Shown piece by piece: positions 20,969-33,206 of a stretch of 64,000 bases of DNA. The stretch is from Rhodocollybia butyracea (Eukaryota; Basidiomycota; Agaricomycetes; Agaricales; Omphalotaceae). The notes beneath the pieces are model-generated. The model was not told where the DNA came from, made no database searches, and was given only the letters and a program-made list of their open reading frames with translations. Each line of letters starts with the position of its first letter. Position 1 is the stretch's first letter. Made by a program: the position numbers and the translations under genes. The stretch covers positions 1 to 64,000 of the forward strand of contig JADNRY010000203.1 of assembly GCA_015501585.1 (NCBI GenBank). Direction: 5' to 3'.

Positions 20969-21451
20969 TCAAACTTCCGAGCTGGGGTTCTGCGGCGCGA
21001 CGCGTGTGAGGACTGGATGTGCGTAGGTCGAGCTTGTTGAGCTCATTGGTTGGGCGTCGGCGTTGGGGCCCACGTTGGGGGTGGAGGTGGAGGTGAAGTT
21101 TATGTACGGAAGGGTTGTCTGGCGTAGGTGGTGGGTAGTTGATCAGTTGATGTGTTTTACTCTGGCGAGTTTACTTACAGGGTAAGCACCAGCGGGTACC
21201 TTGTATGGCGCGTTGGCAGGATCGGGCTCAGATACGAGATAGGTTTTCTGGCTGTGCACAGGTTCGGGGCTGTAGTCGACTTGTTTCTCATAGACGTTGG
21301 ATGCTATGGAGGGCGTAGGTGGTTGTGGGTTACCGAGGACGGCGAAGGGAGAGTGGAAGGAGCGCGTCGGCGTCGTTGAGAGTTTCGTTGAGAGGTTTAG
21401 GGATTTGGACCAGACGCGGGTAGTTGAACAAAGTGTGTTGTATATATACAT
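20969..21451 (-). CDS. Small conserved fungal protein, probably mitochondrial (unnamed family)
   Basis: Two exons on minus: 21,451-21,179 and 21,118-20,969, with an intron GTAAGT...GCCAG of 60 nt in phase 0, giving about 140 aa with a stop at 20,971-20,969. The N-terminus is Ser/Thr/Arg-rich without acids (TPTRSFHSPFAVLG), like a mitochondrial presequence. Then come the blocks YEKQVDYSPEP, YLVSEPDP and VPAGAYP, continuing across the splice into PYINFTSTSTPN and a C-terminus with TLAHP-like TYAHPVLTRVAPQNP. I recall this arrangement (Ser-Pro-Glu-Pro, a VSEPDP motif, GAYP, PYVNF) from uncharacterised fungal proteins; the function is unknown to me. The ATG at 21,451 overlaps a TATA-like stretch, so the true start could lie in an upstream exon. 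Confidence 0.6.
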
Positions 21452-21734
21452 CGCGGTAGATGGAGGGGAAGAAAGTTGGGATACAGGTTTGTTATAAGGG
21501 ACGCGCCTGGGAACTTTGGGGAAGTGTCATAAGTGACTGAATGGTAGAATTTTGCCTTTTTGGGAACTCGTTGGTCCATCTAAAGTCCGGTTGCTGCGAC
21601 CAGTCTCTACTCTTCCCTGACGGGTTACCATTGAATACCCCATTATACCTCCCCCAAAGAATGGGATCCATCGGGATTCAAAAAATCGTATGATGTTACC
21701 TCAAATGATCTGTTGCGAATCAGATACATTCAAG

Positions 21735-21870
21735 CCGAATTTTGGCACAGGGTGACAGGGATAAAATAAGGACGGATCTTCAAAGCTTCAAATGGTACTT
21801 GAGTAGCCTTGTTCGAAAATTTCAATGTAATTGCACTGCTAACTTCAACTAGCTTGGAACTTTACGAGTG
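21735..21870. repeat. Dispersed repeat, copy 1
   Basis: CCGAATTTTGGCACAGGG... through TCAAATGGTACTTGAGTAG, CTTGTTCGAAAATTTCAA and AGCTTGGAACTTTACG matches 24,845-24,975 with scattered changes. Nature unknown. Confidence 0.6.
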
Positions 21871-24840
21871 TACACCATGAACTCACCGCACATTTAAACT
21901 TGGCACAAACTGCACCTGTCCTCTTGGTGGATTCCCAGACCAGCTTTGCATAACCAAAATGTTCAAGCGGTTCACGCGGTTCATGCGCACGCTTCAAGTT
22001 GACTGTTGGAAGAAAACCTCATAGGATTCCTCGTGACTCCATTCCGGATATTGGTTCATTCCCTTACGAACCTGGTGAGGCAACATATGATTCTGAAGGA
22101 TGAACACTTTTAAAAGGTGGAAGGGGCAGGTAAAGAACATGGTTTCCATACTGGTTTTGTGCGACCTTGTTCATTGAGGAGTTAAATGAGGACTACTAAT
22201 ACTACTAACCCAGGCTCGCGTGAAGACACGAATATACCAGCTTGTTCCTGAACTCCAGGCTTGGAATTCTGGGCACAGCCGATTGGCAACCAGCATTTTG
22301 TAAGCTCTTCTGTGGCAGAACTTTGAGGTACGGTTCGATTTATTCCTCTAGTCCCTGCAGAAGGTTTGTAAATCTGCTCTCAGTACAGACCCGTCTACCC
22401 AGGTAACTTGTTTCATTGTTTTTCAGCCTCGATGAGTGAGTTTGAAGACGGCTATATACTTGATTGTATCCGATCGGCAGATACGGCGTAGTGCATTTAC
22501 GAGTCCTGAATGTAATGAAGGCTCGTCCTTATGGCGGGTTTCAGCGTGAGAATTTGTCCCAATTGAGCCTGATCTCGTCCAAATCGGGTTGACCTAATAA
22601 GGAGATTTAGTTTCGATATATTTGGGATGTCAAAGCGCGCATCACGTGCTTTATTGCCTGCGCAGTGCGCATCTGACTTTTTCAATCTTCCACATTACTA
22701 CTGCCAGACAGAGAAGCTTCCTATGCAACTTTTGGCTTCTCAGTAATACGGCTTTTGGTGATCAAGAACTCAAGCATGTGGCAGTATCCTTTTTTTTGGC
22801 TTATGCGGGTCCGATCTACCGTTCATGGGGTTATCTTGGAGGGTTATTTTGGAGGTGCAAGATGAGACGAGACATCTGGTGAGTTTAATCATTAGATTTA
22901 TATATATCCAACGTCAATCCTCTTCCCCATTTTAGCAAGGAAAATCTCGTCCAACGTGGTGCTTGTCTCAACCAATGTTGCCTTTCGTAAAAAACGCCTT
23001 TGATCTTGATCATGGTCAACTCACCAATGTCAAATATTCCAGCAACAGAGAAAACTGTGGCTGCCAAGATGGAAATGGCAGTTCAGCTGGTTTGTATTCC
23101 CTTTATTACTTTGCATAACTGACTCAAGCAATTTTGTTCAGCTCCTTCACCAACATCTGGTTGGCCTTGGACACCTGTTTTGCTGGCTCCTATAGAGCTG
23201 GTTGTCCAGGCTCTGGCTCTGGCTCTTCTGTTGGAACCAATTCTTTGTCTCCTGCATCTGTGGTTGGCTGGATCAGCCTGTTGTGACTCGTCTCCATCAT
23301 CTGTAGCTGGCTCTGGCTCCAATTCGGGTCCGGCTCTGCACCGGTTTGGGACCTTCATCTTCTCCCCCATCTGCTGGGCTGTTTTCTGGCTCCTGCCCTG
23401 CTTGGGCCAACTCCAGTAGCACACCATCTGTATCTGGAAACGATTATTGCAAATATATTAGGGTTGGCTGATACTGATATTGACCTCGGAACTGGATTGA
23501 ACAGTCGGTCTCTCCGGTAGCCTTGGATTGTTGAGTCTTATCCATCGTCCTTGCCAAGCACTCAGAAAATTGTGATTGCAATGGAAGTGGCTTGTCCAAT
23601 GCTCCTCCTCTTACTCCCCCTCCCACATCTTCTGGAGACAAGCTTTGCAATGATTCCCCTTCTCCCACCTCTAATAGTTCCTCCCCTTGGAAGCAACATT
23701 ATTGTGAATATACTGGGGTTGGCCAATACTGATCTCAACCTCAGAGCTGGATGGTCTCATCAATGGCCTTTCTGGCACCCTTGGAACATTGTCCTGCCAT
23801 GTTGTTTGTTCAACATGGAGGTCTTCCATGTGATGCAAGTCTTGTAAGCACTCTTGTCACTTGTGCTTAATATGTGTCAGTAGACTTTGTGACAAACTGA
23901 GATCTGAGAAGCGGTTGATTACATTTAATTCTAATTATGAAGTATATACAATGAACTAGTTTATGCACAGCTGCAACTTGCAGGACTCGTACCTGCCACG
24001 CGCTTGCGCGATGGCCCACACTCGCAAGTCATTGTCTGATCTCTGCAGTTTGAGCATTCGAAACAGCTTCTTCATCGCAACACTGTTATCCGCTAATGTT
24101 GCAGTGAAAAGACGTATAACCGTCTGCTCTCGAGATGCCTTCCTCTTGCTCACGGCGATAGATTTAGACTTGGCGGTAACCGGTAACCTTTCGTGTACGC
24201 CTCAGGTTTAGGAGATTCACGTTGTATCGCCGCCACCTTTTCTGCTCACTATGCTCACTTGTGTACCAGATATTCATCCTCGAACGCTGAAGCTTGAAGC
24301 TCCCCATCGGGATGGCCGTTCAAACTCTAGGCCGTGACGCGTCTTTTTCACCATTCAGTGCAACCATCCGACGAGCAGCGTTGCTGACAAGCAAGCCGTT
24401 GAATCTACGAGAAGCCAACGCTGCGTTTAAGTATTAGCCCCCACAGTGGTATATTATCAATGCCTTTTCAGTACTAGTTATATCGACAAATGTTTACATT
24501 TGCAGGCGTTTCCGTCAAATCCTTTGGTCTTATCACAATTTAGCACCTGAGGTGTGGTTTCTAGGAGATGACTATGTAAAAGCAGGTATGTCACTTGAAG
24601 TTATCGCTCTTATTTACTTGTCTTCCCCATCTACTGGTTCTAATCTTGTCCTTTTACTTTTACTAGTAGCTCGGGTATCAACTCCAGAACTCAAATTGTC
24701 ATAATCAACCTCACAGAATTTCGAAGACACAAAACCGTCACCGATCCAATGCACGCATCATTGCTCACCATTAGGCTTTCTTCCCAGGTGGAAACTGTAA
24801 CCAGCTCTAGGCGTTGCCCACACATAATTCGCGAAAGAGT
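21871..24840. other. Three kb without a supported gene
   Basis: Open stretches are short and mostly lack recognisable motifs. A Gly/Ser/Leu-type low-complexity patch (GGCTCTGGCTC repeats) lies at about 23,205-23,340. A degenerate direct duplication (AATATATTAGGGTTGGC..., 23,447-23,540 versus 23,703-23,795) is present. The best coding-like piece is on minus at 24,153-23,956 (starts MSKRKASREQTVIRLF, ending at a GTACGA splice-like site near 23,993), a basic helical peptide I cannot assign. Confidence 0.35.
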
Positions 24841-24844
24841 TTTA

Positions 24845-24975
24845 CGAACCGAATCTTGGCACAGGGACAAGTCTTCAAATGGTACTTTAGGTAGACTTGT
24901 TCAAAAATTTCAACGTAGTTGCAACTTGATCACTTCGATTAGAGCTTGGAACTTCAAAGCTTCACTGCACAGCTA
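24845..24975. repeat. Dispersed repeat, copy 2
   Basis: Second copy of 21,735-21,870, same strand, moderately diverged. Confidence 0.6.
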
Positions 24976-25235
24976 GTATCGGACATCTGAGACCACAGTT
25001 TAGATTCCATTCCTGCGCGCTATACGGGTGTATGTGCACGCGGCGCGACGAGCGAAACGTGCAGACGTGCTTGCCAAAACGGCAATCGGGTTAACGATCC
25101 GATCAAACCCGCTCGGGCCTTTGGCCTTCGGCCGGGGCAAAGTAGAAACCTCCTTTAACTGACTCCTCAACATTTTATCCCTTGAACGCTCACCTCGAAG
25201 AAGTCGTACCTCAAACACAGTTGCAAAAAATATCG

Positions 25236-26471
25236 ATGTCGCCTCTCAAACGCTCTCTGCCTTCAATCCTCTCATCCTCGCCAAAAAGACAACAACTCTT
25301 GTCGACCGAGGTTCATGTTATTCTCCAAAGCGACAACATACCAACTCGAACCTTGACGATCAACGCCACGAACTCGACAATAACTCCTGCTGATATCTAT
25401 CGCGCCGCGGCGGAGACTGATGATCTTGGCAAGGAAAACAGTTTCGATATGGCGAGCTTAGACAACGGAGGCAAAGATATCGTCGCAACAATCCACCGCA
25501 ACAATCCACCACGATAAAGAAACTAGATCCACGCATAGGAAGATTCTACTTTCCAGCACCCAGGAAATGCTCACAGATACACAGAAAAGGCTTTCCAGTG
25601 CAGAGAAAAAGTGAGCATCTTCTCCTTGTTGTTCCATTTGTTTAATCTGACACTGGTTTGACAGATTGACAAAGCTCAAAAAGATGATGCACGATTCTCT
25701 TGTTGACAGACTTGAAAGACTTGAAGACAAACTCAAGAAACTCGAAGAAGAGCTGCGCCGCGTGGATATAGGGTATCGGTACGCAGTGTTTGCGAACCTG
25801 TTGCAGTGTGCGTCAATTACCCTCTTCTCATACAAACATAACTGATTTCTAGCTGCCTCTAGCACTTAACGATGTGATCTTCACACCAGCACCTTTCGAC
25901 GATGAAGATTCTGAAGAATCGCTCGAAAAACAGGAGCTCATCAATGAGCTGAGAGACCGTGACAAAGATTATAGTGCGCCCCAACGTTCTATTCAAACGA
26001 GTACATTTTGGCTAACCTCACTTGATGTATCCAGTAACCAACATTTTGTCCTGGAGACCATCTGGCGATCAGAACCTCGGGCTCAAAGCAAAGGCGTTGT
26101 CGTACCTGACCCCAAAGCAGATCAACCTCGCTCATTTTCTGATCAACTCTAATGTTCGAGATATCTACCTTGAAGACTGCAATCTTGACCACGATCTTGA
26201 CCGCCATCTATGGCCATCCCAGACCTTCGCCAAAGCTGTGATTGACGAGGTGTTTGAAAACGGTCTCGTCTCGAAATTCTCAACACTCTCTAAAAGCGAC
26301 TTTTACGACGCCATCGAACACGCTCCGCCCCCCATCCAAAAGCCCGAGTCGAATTCTGTTCAACCGTTTTTTATAGAGGAAGATACTGATGACTTCCGAG
26401 ATGGAATAAAAGCCAAAATCGAGAAGGTGAAACGAAGACTTGCTGAGCTGGCTGTTGGGATTGCTGAATGA
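25236..26471 (+). pseudogene. Coiled-coil protein gene broken by a 13 bp tandem duplication
   Basis: Four exons on plus: 25,236-25,610, 25,665-25,807, 25,863-25,973 and 26,035-26,471 (stop). All introns have GT...AG borders of 54-61 nt and consistent phase. Exon 1 starts MSPLKRSLPSILSSSPKRQQ. Near its end the unit CGCAACAATCCAC occurs twice in tandem (25,484-25,496 and 25,497-25,509). Without the extra 13 nt the frame would run through all exons (about 350 aa). Exons 1-2 encode a strong coiled coil (DRLERLEDKLKKLEEELRRV). Exons 3-4 are acidic and helical (LEDCNLDHDLDRHLW, then a Lys/Glu-rich end). I do not recognise the family. One recent lesion in otherwise clean coding sequence suggests fresh loss, or an assembly error. 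Confidence 0.65.
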
Positions 26472-26479
26472 AGAAGTCA

Positions 26480-27265
26480 ATGTAAAGATTGATTATGTAT
26501 TGCTATTTACTATCTTTCGTTCCAAATGTATAATCCTAAATTCCCTCCAAGCTAAAAGTCCATCACGCTTAAATCTTTGATATAGTAGCAGATTTTGCGA
26601 TGTACATTCAAGCAGATTTGACTGTACATACGTAGTCACCAAAATCTCCCAGTGACGCTGTTTCTGGTCCCATTTCGTTGAGGGGAGACCAGGTGCAGGA
26701 GGTAGAAGGGAGCAGTAGTATGTTGTTGATACCACGCGATGCTACGACTGGGTGACGGTGATCACTGAGCTCGACGAGTCAAACGTTGAAATGTATTACA
26801 CAGAGTAACGAGCAGAAACATGTTACAGTACGCTCATTCGTCCACGCCAGTCCTCATGCCAACCCTTACCTGTAGTAATCGCGCACCAGCTTTCATCTAC
26901 CGCCATCAACCGAGTTTGCACTCGTATATCTCTGAAAGTCGCTACAATGAACAAATGACCTTCAATTCAAGTTGGCCTCTTCAGGAATTCAGCCTAGACT
27001 TGGGCATTACTTGATACCCGTAACATCTGAGAATAAGGACGCATACCCAAGTCGCAACCAGATATCAATTTTATTATTGGTTATGATGTTGAGGCCTTGA
27101 GGCGTACGCGTCAGTCAATTCACGCCGACAAGGTGGTGTTAGAGAAAAGCAGTTGAAAGATTGAAGATGCGATGGGCTTTATGAAATGTATAGACAGTAG
27201 GCAAGTCAGTATCGACATTGATGACATCGAACAATACTACGGGCTCAAAGGCGTTGGCACAGGAG
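26480..27265. other. Intergenic, nothing firm
   Basis: No gene, repeat or regulatory motif I can support. It leads into segment R1. Confidence 0.4.
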
Positions 27266-27269
27266 GAAC

Positions 27270-28440
27270 ACTCCAGCAACACTCCAGCGAGGAATCCATG
27301 AGGCTGTGAACTTTAAAGACTGCACGAACGGTAAGCAATTCCACAACAAACGACAATACGAAAGAAAGGGGTATTGAGACAAGTCTAAGGCTGAGAATTG
27401 GAGAAGCGATTATGAGCGATGCATAATATTACAACGCTAGAAAGAATCTAGATTTAGAGAGGGAATTTGAGGGTGATTCAACGACGTACTCACGGCGTGT
27501 ATGTGCAGCCTGTCTTTTTTGACCTCGCTGGTTCCAATGGAAGGTGCCATGAATCGAGTTTCCACCAACGCCAGGAGTTCTTCTTCCCCTTTGAAACTTG
27601 GGCAAGGCGTACGCGAATTGTCTTCGTCCGGTACGTCCACATCCATATCCGATTCGTATTCGCTGCCCTTTGGAAGCGGAACAGGAAAGACGATACCAGC
27701 GGCGATGGCTCCACTGAACGAGCTGGAAGTGAATATGTTACATAGAGACAGCGCGCGCTGGAGCTATGCCAGGGTTTCGGTTCACAGTTTTGAATTGTAT
27801 TACTCGACGCGGTTCAAGAATGCGAACAGTGTTCCAGTGCGGGGTTTTTGTTTGAGTAAATCTATGAGAGTAAATTGAATTGGCGGCAGACACCGAAAGA
27901 GCTTTCGAGTGTTCTTGTGTTGTGTATCACATGTTCAGTGACGACAAGTTGAAGGGAGGAACAGCAGATTAAACATTGGCCCGTCGTCGCTGCTCAAGTT
28001 TTTGCTCATTTGTAGAACGAATCCGACCAGGTCTAGTTGCGATCTTTTCGAGGCCAACGTATTCCAAAAGTTTCCTGAGAGCTGAAGTACTAAATTTGAA
28101 GTTTGAAGAGGAAAAGCGGTCAGACTCCAATGTAAGAACGTACATGCATTACCACGCGCGCGCTTAGAAGGTAAGTCGAACAATCAGCGGAATCCTATCT
28201 CAGAGTTCACAGGATATTAATTTTCGTCCTCTACAACTCCGGCCAACAAACTCATCTTGATTCCTATCACGCTCAAAATCCTCCACAACACTGATCGATG
28301 CTCTACCGAACGAAAGCGCATCTACTCCTTGGTCCTGTTTGAATATGACGAATAGTAGCTGTTGGTATAGCAAGCAAGTCGGTAGTGACTGAAAGGCCGA
28401 TAAGGTAGATTTATCCGGAAGACCTTCATCAAACAACGTT
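27270..28440 (-). other. Segment R, copy R1 (unidentified gene upstream of NLR1)
   Basis: On minus, coding-like pieces in order are: LPDKSTLSAF (28,436 region), FERDRNQDEFVGRSC, a helical LRKLLEYVGLEKIATRPGR (28,080-27,990), GAIAAGIVFPVPLPKGSEYE and an acidic DVDVPDED, then CPSFKGEEELLALVE (27,720-27,560), a GTGAGT splice site, and AVFKVHSLMDSSLECC near 27,290. The pieces lie in several frames, as expected of short exons, and stops fall between them. Related, more decayed copies lie upstream of NLR2 and NLR3 and inverted at 17,380-18,185. R1 is the only copy not fused to the C2-gene tail. I cannot name a family or fix the exons. Confidence 0.45.
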
Positions 28441-28768
28441 AGTGTCCAGTAAATCCCTGGGTCAGTACAGAAAAGTCTACCTTCAATGGTTCCATGTTAC
28501 CTTTAGTCCTTGACCATGGCAGGACCCACATTGAAATATGGTTGGTAGTTTGAGTTAGGAATTAGAGGGAGGAGGATTGTTTTGAGATGCGCCTGGATAT
28601 TCGGCGAGTCTGGGTTTGTTCAGGTTCAGAACTAGAGGCCTTCTTTAAGCGCCAATCGAATACAATGGCAGCGCGTGATGTAAGATCAACCTGCCCTTAA
28701 GCGAACTGAATGATTTGCATGATGTGACAGATACATCTTCTACTGCAACCACTATCATTGTCACCAGA

Positions 28769-31700
28769 ATGTCGATGTTCACGGATGCTCACAACTTCCA
28801 TGTCAGTGGAGGACAATTCAACAATGTACAAGGAAACCAATACAATGTTTCGCAAGGTGAATAGTTGTAAACCAGGCTTTTATAGCAGCTACATTATGAA
28901 TTTATGGAATAATATTTACAGTTCCCATGGATGTTGGACAGAAGCTTTTCAGCAAGCTGAATCCTGTGATGGATGCCTATATTTCTCCTCAAAAAATTTG
29001 TTTGGATGGAACTAGAACAGAAATTATCAACAAGGTGACAGAGTGGGCTTTTAGTTCTGATGATAATGCTTCTCAGATATTTGTTCTTCATGGACCTGCT
29101 GGCACAGGGAAGTCTGCCATTAGCCACACAATTGGGAAAAGGTTCAAAAACTTGAACTGCCTTGGAGCCTTTTTTAGCTTTGATCGAACATTTGCTGCTG
29201 AGCGCACTCCAAGTCGGGCCATCCACAGTATTGCTTATAACTTGGGGCTACATTCAGAAGCCTTTGGGAGATGTTTGGTTGAAGTGATGCCAGACAAAGA
29301 TCCATATGTCCTCAGCAGCTCCACAATGGAGGAGGAGTGGGAAAAGCTCATTGTAAATCCTGCCAAAATGGTCTGTGAACCAGGACCAGTAGTGATAATA
29401 ATTGATGCCCTGGATGAGTGTGCTGCTCAAAAAGTTGGCAGTCCAAGAGAGAAGCTCATTTCTCTGTTGTTCAATAGAGTACATGGCCTGCCACAACAGT
29501 TCCGCATCCTGGTTACATCTAGGCTGGAGTATGATGTTGGAAATTTCCTTGAGCAATGTTCAGAGGGTGTTCAAATTCAGGATATGACTACATTGAAAGG
29601 GACCCAAGAGGATATCTATGCATATGTGTGCAAACAAATTGGTAGTCCAGTCCACATTCATGGCCTAGATGACACTCAATGCAAGCTCCTTGCTGAGAGA
29701 GCTGAAGGACTTTTCCAATGGGCTTACACAGTCTGTGAAGTCATTGTAGCAGGACCACAAGGAGGCACAACTGTGAAAAAACAATTTGATCACTTTATGT
29801 CACTTGCTCCAAGCTTCCACAAGGGTTTGCAGCCTCTTGATATATTATATAAATTCATCCTACAGGAAAATTTTGACTGCAAAGATGAGAAAGCCATGGA
29901 GGAATACAGGATGGTCTTATCACAAATTCTTGCAGCAAGCCTCCCACTTTTGCAATCATCATTGAAGAAGCTTCAGTCTGCATATTGTCAATACACAGGT
30001 GATGTGGACACTCAGGAAAGTGTGGATCTAGTAATTCCATATCTTGGGTCCCTTTTTACTGGTGTGGACAACAGGGATATCCCTGTCCGCCCAATTCACA
30101 CATCTGTACGTGACTTTCTATTGGATGAAAGTAGAAGTGGGGAATATGCAATAGATCTATCTGGTGGACATAACACTATGGGAATAGGTGCCATTCAACT
30201 CATGACTGAGAAGCTGCATTTTAATATGTGCAACTTGCCAAGTTCTTATCTGCGCAACTCAGAAGTGAAGGACTTAATAGACAGAATTCTTCAAGGGATC
30301 TCAGAAGACCTTGCTTATGCATGTTATTTCTGGGATATCCATCTCATTGATATAAAACCCAGCCAAAGTGTATTAAACCTAGTCAAAAGGTTTCTCTATT
30401 ACTTCTCATTGTACTGGATGGAAGTGCTTAGTATACTTGGTGAAGTAGCTACAATTCAAAGGAGTTTGAAAACTGTGACAGAATGGATACAGCTGCCAAT
30501 GGTATGTAGGTTAGCATTGTGTTGCCATGAGGGGACTCACAATTTTAAAAATAGATATCTCCATGGGCTGGAATTTTGAAACTATTAATTGAAGAAATGA
30601 AACATTTTGTTGACATCTTTGGGAGAGTGATGGTGGAAGCCACACCACATATGTATCTTTCAGCATTGACATTCATTCCTAGTCAATCAATCCTCCAAAA
30701 CATATACTGCTCACATTTCAGCAAGACAGCAGTACTATGTAGTGGTCAAATGATACACTGGCCATCATTGGAAGTTGTATTGGAAGGTCATGGAGGCAGT
30801 ATCCACTCAGTTGCCTTTTCCCCTGATGGGAAAAAAGTTGCGTCTGGGTCATGGGACAAATCTGTGAGGATATGGAACACAGAAACTGGAAAACCGGAAG
30901 GCAACCCCCTTCAAGGCCACACAGATGCAGTCACTTCAGTTGCCTTTTCCCCTGATGGAAAGAGAATTGTGTCTGGGTCATATGACAAAACTGTGAGGAT
31001 ATGGAATGCAGAGACTGGAAAGGCTGAAGGAAACCCTCTTCAAGGCCACACAGATTCAGTTGCTTCAGTTGGGTTTTCTCCTGATGGAAAGAAAATTGTG
31101 TCTGGGTCATATGACAAATCTGTGAGGATATGGAATGCAGAGATTGGAAAGGCTAATGGAAAGCCCCTTCAAGGCCACACAGATTCAGTTGCTTCAGTTG
31201 CCTTTTCCCCTGATGGAAAGAAAGTTGTGACTGGGTCATGGGACAAATCTATCAGGATATGGAATGCAGAGACTGGAAAGGCTGAAGGAAACCCCCTCCA
31301 AGGCCACACAGGTTCAGTTGATTCAGTTGCCTTCTCCCCTGATGGAAAGAAAATTGTGTCTGGGTCATATGACAAATCTGTGAGGATATGGAATGTAGTG
31401 ACTGGAAAGGCTGAAAGAGATCCACTTCAAGGCCACAAACATTCAGTTATTTCAGTTGCCTTTTCTCCTGATGGAATGAAAATTGTGTCTGGGTCATATG
31501 ATAAATCTGTCAGAATATGGAATGCAGAGGCTGGAAAGGCTGAAGGAAACCCTCTTCAAGGTCACACAGGTTCAGTCAATTCAGTTGCCTTTTCCCCTGA
31601 TGGAAAGAAGATTGTATCTGGGTCATCTGACCATTCTGTGAGGATATGGAATGCAGTGACTGACAAGGCTGTAGGAAACCCCCTTCAAGGCCACACAGAT

Positions 31701-33206
31701 TCAGTCAATTCAGTTGCCTTTTCCCCTGATGGAAAGAAAATTGTATCTGGGTCATCTGACCATTCTGTAAGAATATGGAATGCAGACACTGGAAAGGCCG
31801 AAGGAAACCCCCTTCAAGGCCACACAGATTCAGTCATTTCAGTTGCCTTTTCTTCAGATGGAAAGAAAATTGTATCTGGGTCAGATGACCGTTCTGTGAG
31901 GATATGGAATGCAGAGACTGAACTGGCTGAAGGAAACCCTCTTCAAGGCCACACACATCCAGTCACCTCAGTTGTGTTTTCCCTTGATGGAAAGAAAATT
32001 GTGTCTGGGTCCCATGACCATTCTGTGAGGATATGGAATGCAGAGACTGGAAAGGCTGATGGAAACCCCCGAGGGTGCTGGGGTTCAGTCCATTCAGTTG
32101 CCTTTTCCCCTGATGGAAAGACAATTGTGTCTGGGTCAGATTGTTATGTGAACACATGGAATGTAGCAAGTGGTAAGGCTAGAAGATATTCTCTTGAAAG
32201 CACAACCACGTCACTTGCTTCAGTTGCCCTTTCCCCTGATGGAAAGAAAATTGTGTCTGGTTCATGGGACAATTGTGTAATGATATATAATGCAGACACT
32301 GGAAAGGCTGAAGGAAACCGCCTTCAAGGCCACACACGTTTAGTCAAATCAGTTGCCTTTTCCCCTGATGGAAAGAAAATTGTGTCTGGGTCATATGACA
32401 AATCTGTGAGGATATGGAATGCAGAGACTGGAAAAGCAGAAGGAAAACCCCTTCAAGGCCACACAGATTCAGTCACTTCAGTTGCCTTTTCCCCTGATGG
32501 TAAGAAAATTGCATCTGGGTCATGGGACAATTCTGTGAGGATATGGAATGCAGAGACTGAAAAGGCTGAAGGAAACCCTCTTCAAGGTCACACATATTCA
32601 GTCAATTCAGTTGCCTTTTCCCTTGATGGAAACAGAAATTTTTCTGGCTCATCTGACAATTCTTTGAGTATAACTGGTGCTTCCACCTCAGATACTGGCC
32701 CCTCACCCACCAATGTCCAGCATCCATATTCTTTGTCACTTTGTCCCTGGGATCATGGCCATCATCATTGTTTGCACTCCAGCCAAGCTTTCCAGATGAT
32801 TTTGTTCCAAGCTGATGGATGGCTTTGTGGTTCAGATTCATCTCTTATGTTGTGGATTCCTCCTGAGTCTCGGTATGGATTGTCAGTTCCACCTTTGCAA
32901 GTTCTCATTTCTTCTACTCACATGACCTCCCTTAATCTTCGAAATTTTGTTCATGGCACTAATTGGGCTCAATGCTACACTGGTAAGCCATTTTATCCTT
33001 TATATCACTGTTACATCTCTGACTCTAATCAAGGGTTGCAAATGCATATTGACTCGCAATCAGTGGAGCTGCTGGAGCATGAGATCCACTCTCAATTGAT
33101 GGAGTATAGACCTCGAGAAAATCCAGCCAATTCCAGAAAGAAGCACTATAGTACACAGAAAAAGTTGAAACATAAGATAAAATCACTTATTGACATCTTC
33201 CATTGA
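28769..33206 (+). CDS. NLR1: NACHT-WD40 (NWD) STAND protein, intact
   Basis: Three exons (28,769-28,856; 28,922-30,501; 30,555-33,206) with introns of 65 and 53 nt give one open frame of 1,439 aa. Residues 1-30 hold a G/N/Q-rich double motif ([14 protein letters not shown]). The NACHT domain follows: Walker A GPAGTGKS (87-94), Walker [12 protein letters not shown] (186-196), an Arg in LVTSRL (about 228), and the conserved [14 protein letters not shown] block. WD40 repeats start at about 634, some 15 units of 43 aa of the form [31 protein letters not shown]; units 11-12 are degenerate. The tail (about 1,280-1,439) has [14 protein letters not shown] and NFVHGTNW, typical of Agaricomycete NWDs. 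The family acts in fungal non-self recognition: ligand binding by the WD40 part triggers NTP-driven oligomerisation. No HET, lipase or other classical effector domain precedes the NACHT. An upstream non-coding exon ending near 28,738 is possible. Confidence 0.93.

Noticed and set aside
23180..23419. Leu/Ala/Ser-rich open stretch as a membrane protein
   Set aside because: It is a by-product of the GGCTCTGGCTC low-complexity repeat and reads open on both strands.
28927..30579. Separate NACHT gene and WD40 gene at NLR1
   Set aside because: A 53 nt GT-AG intron (30,502-30,554) joins them in frame; the same intron is present in NLR2 and NLR3.
31169..31375. Antisense open stretches across the WD40 arrays (also 32,169-31,963 and 47,267-47,061)
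   Set aside because: They are mirror readings of the repeated units and appear wherever the sense repeat is conserved.
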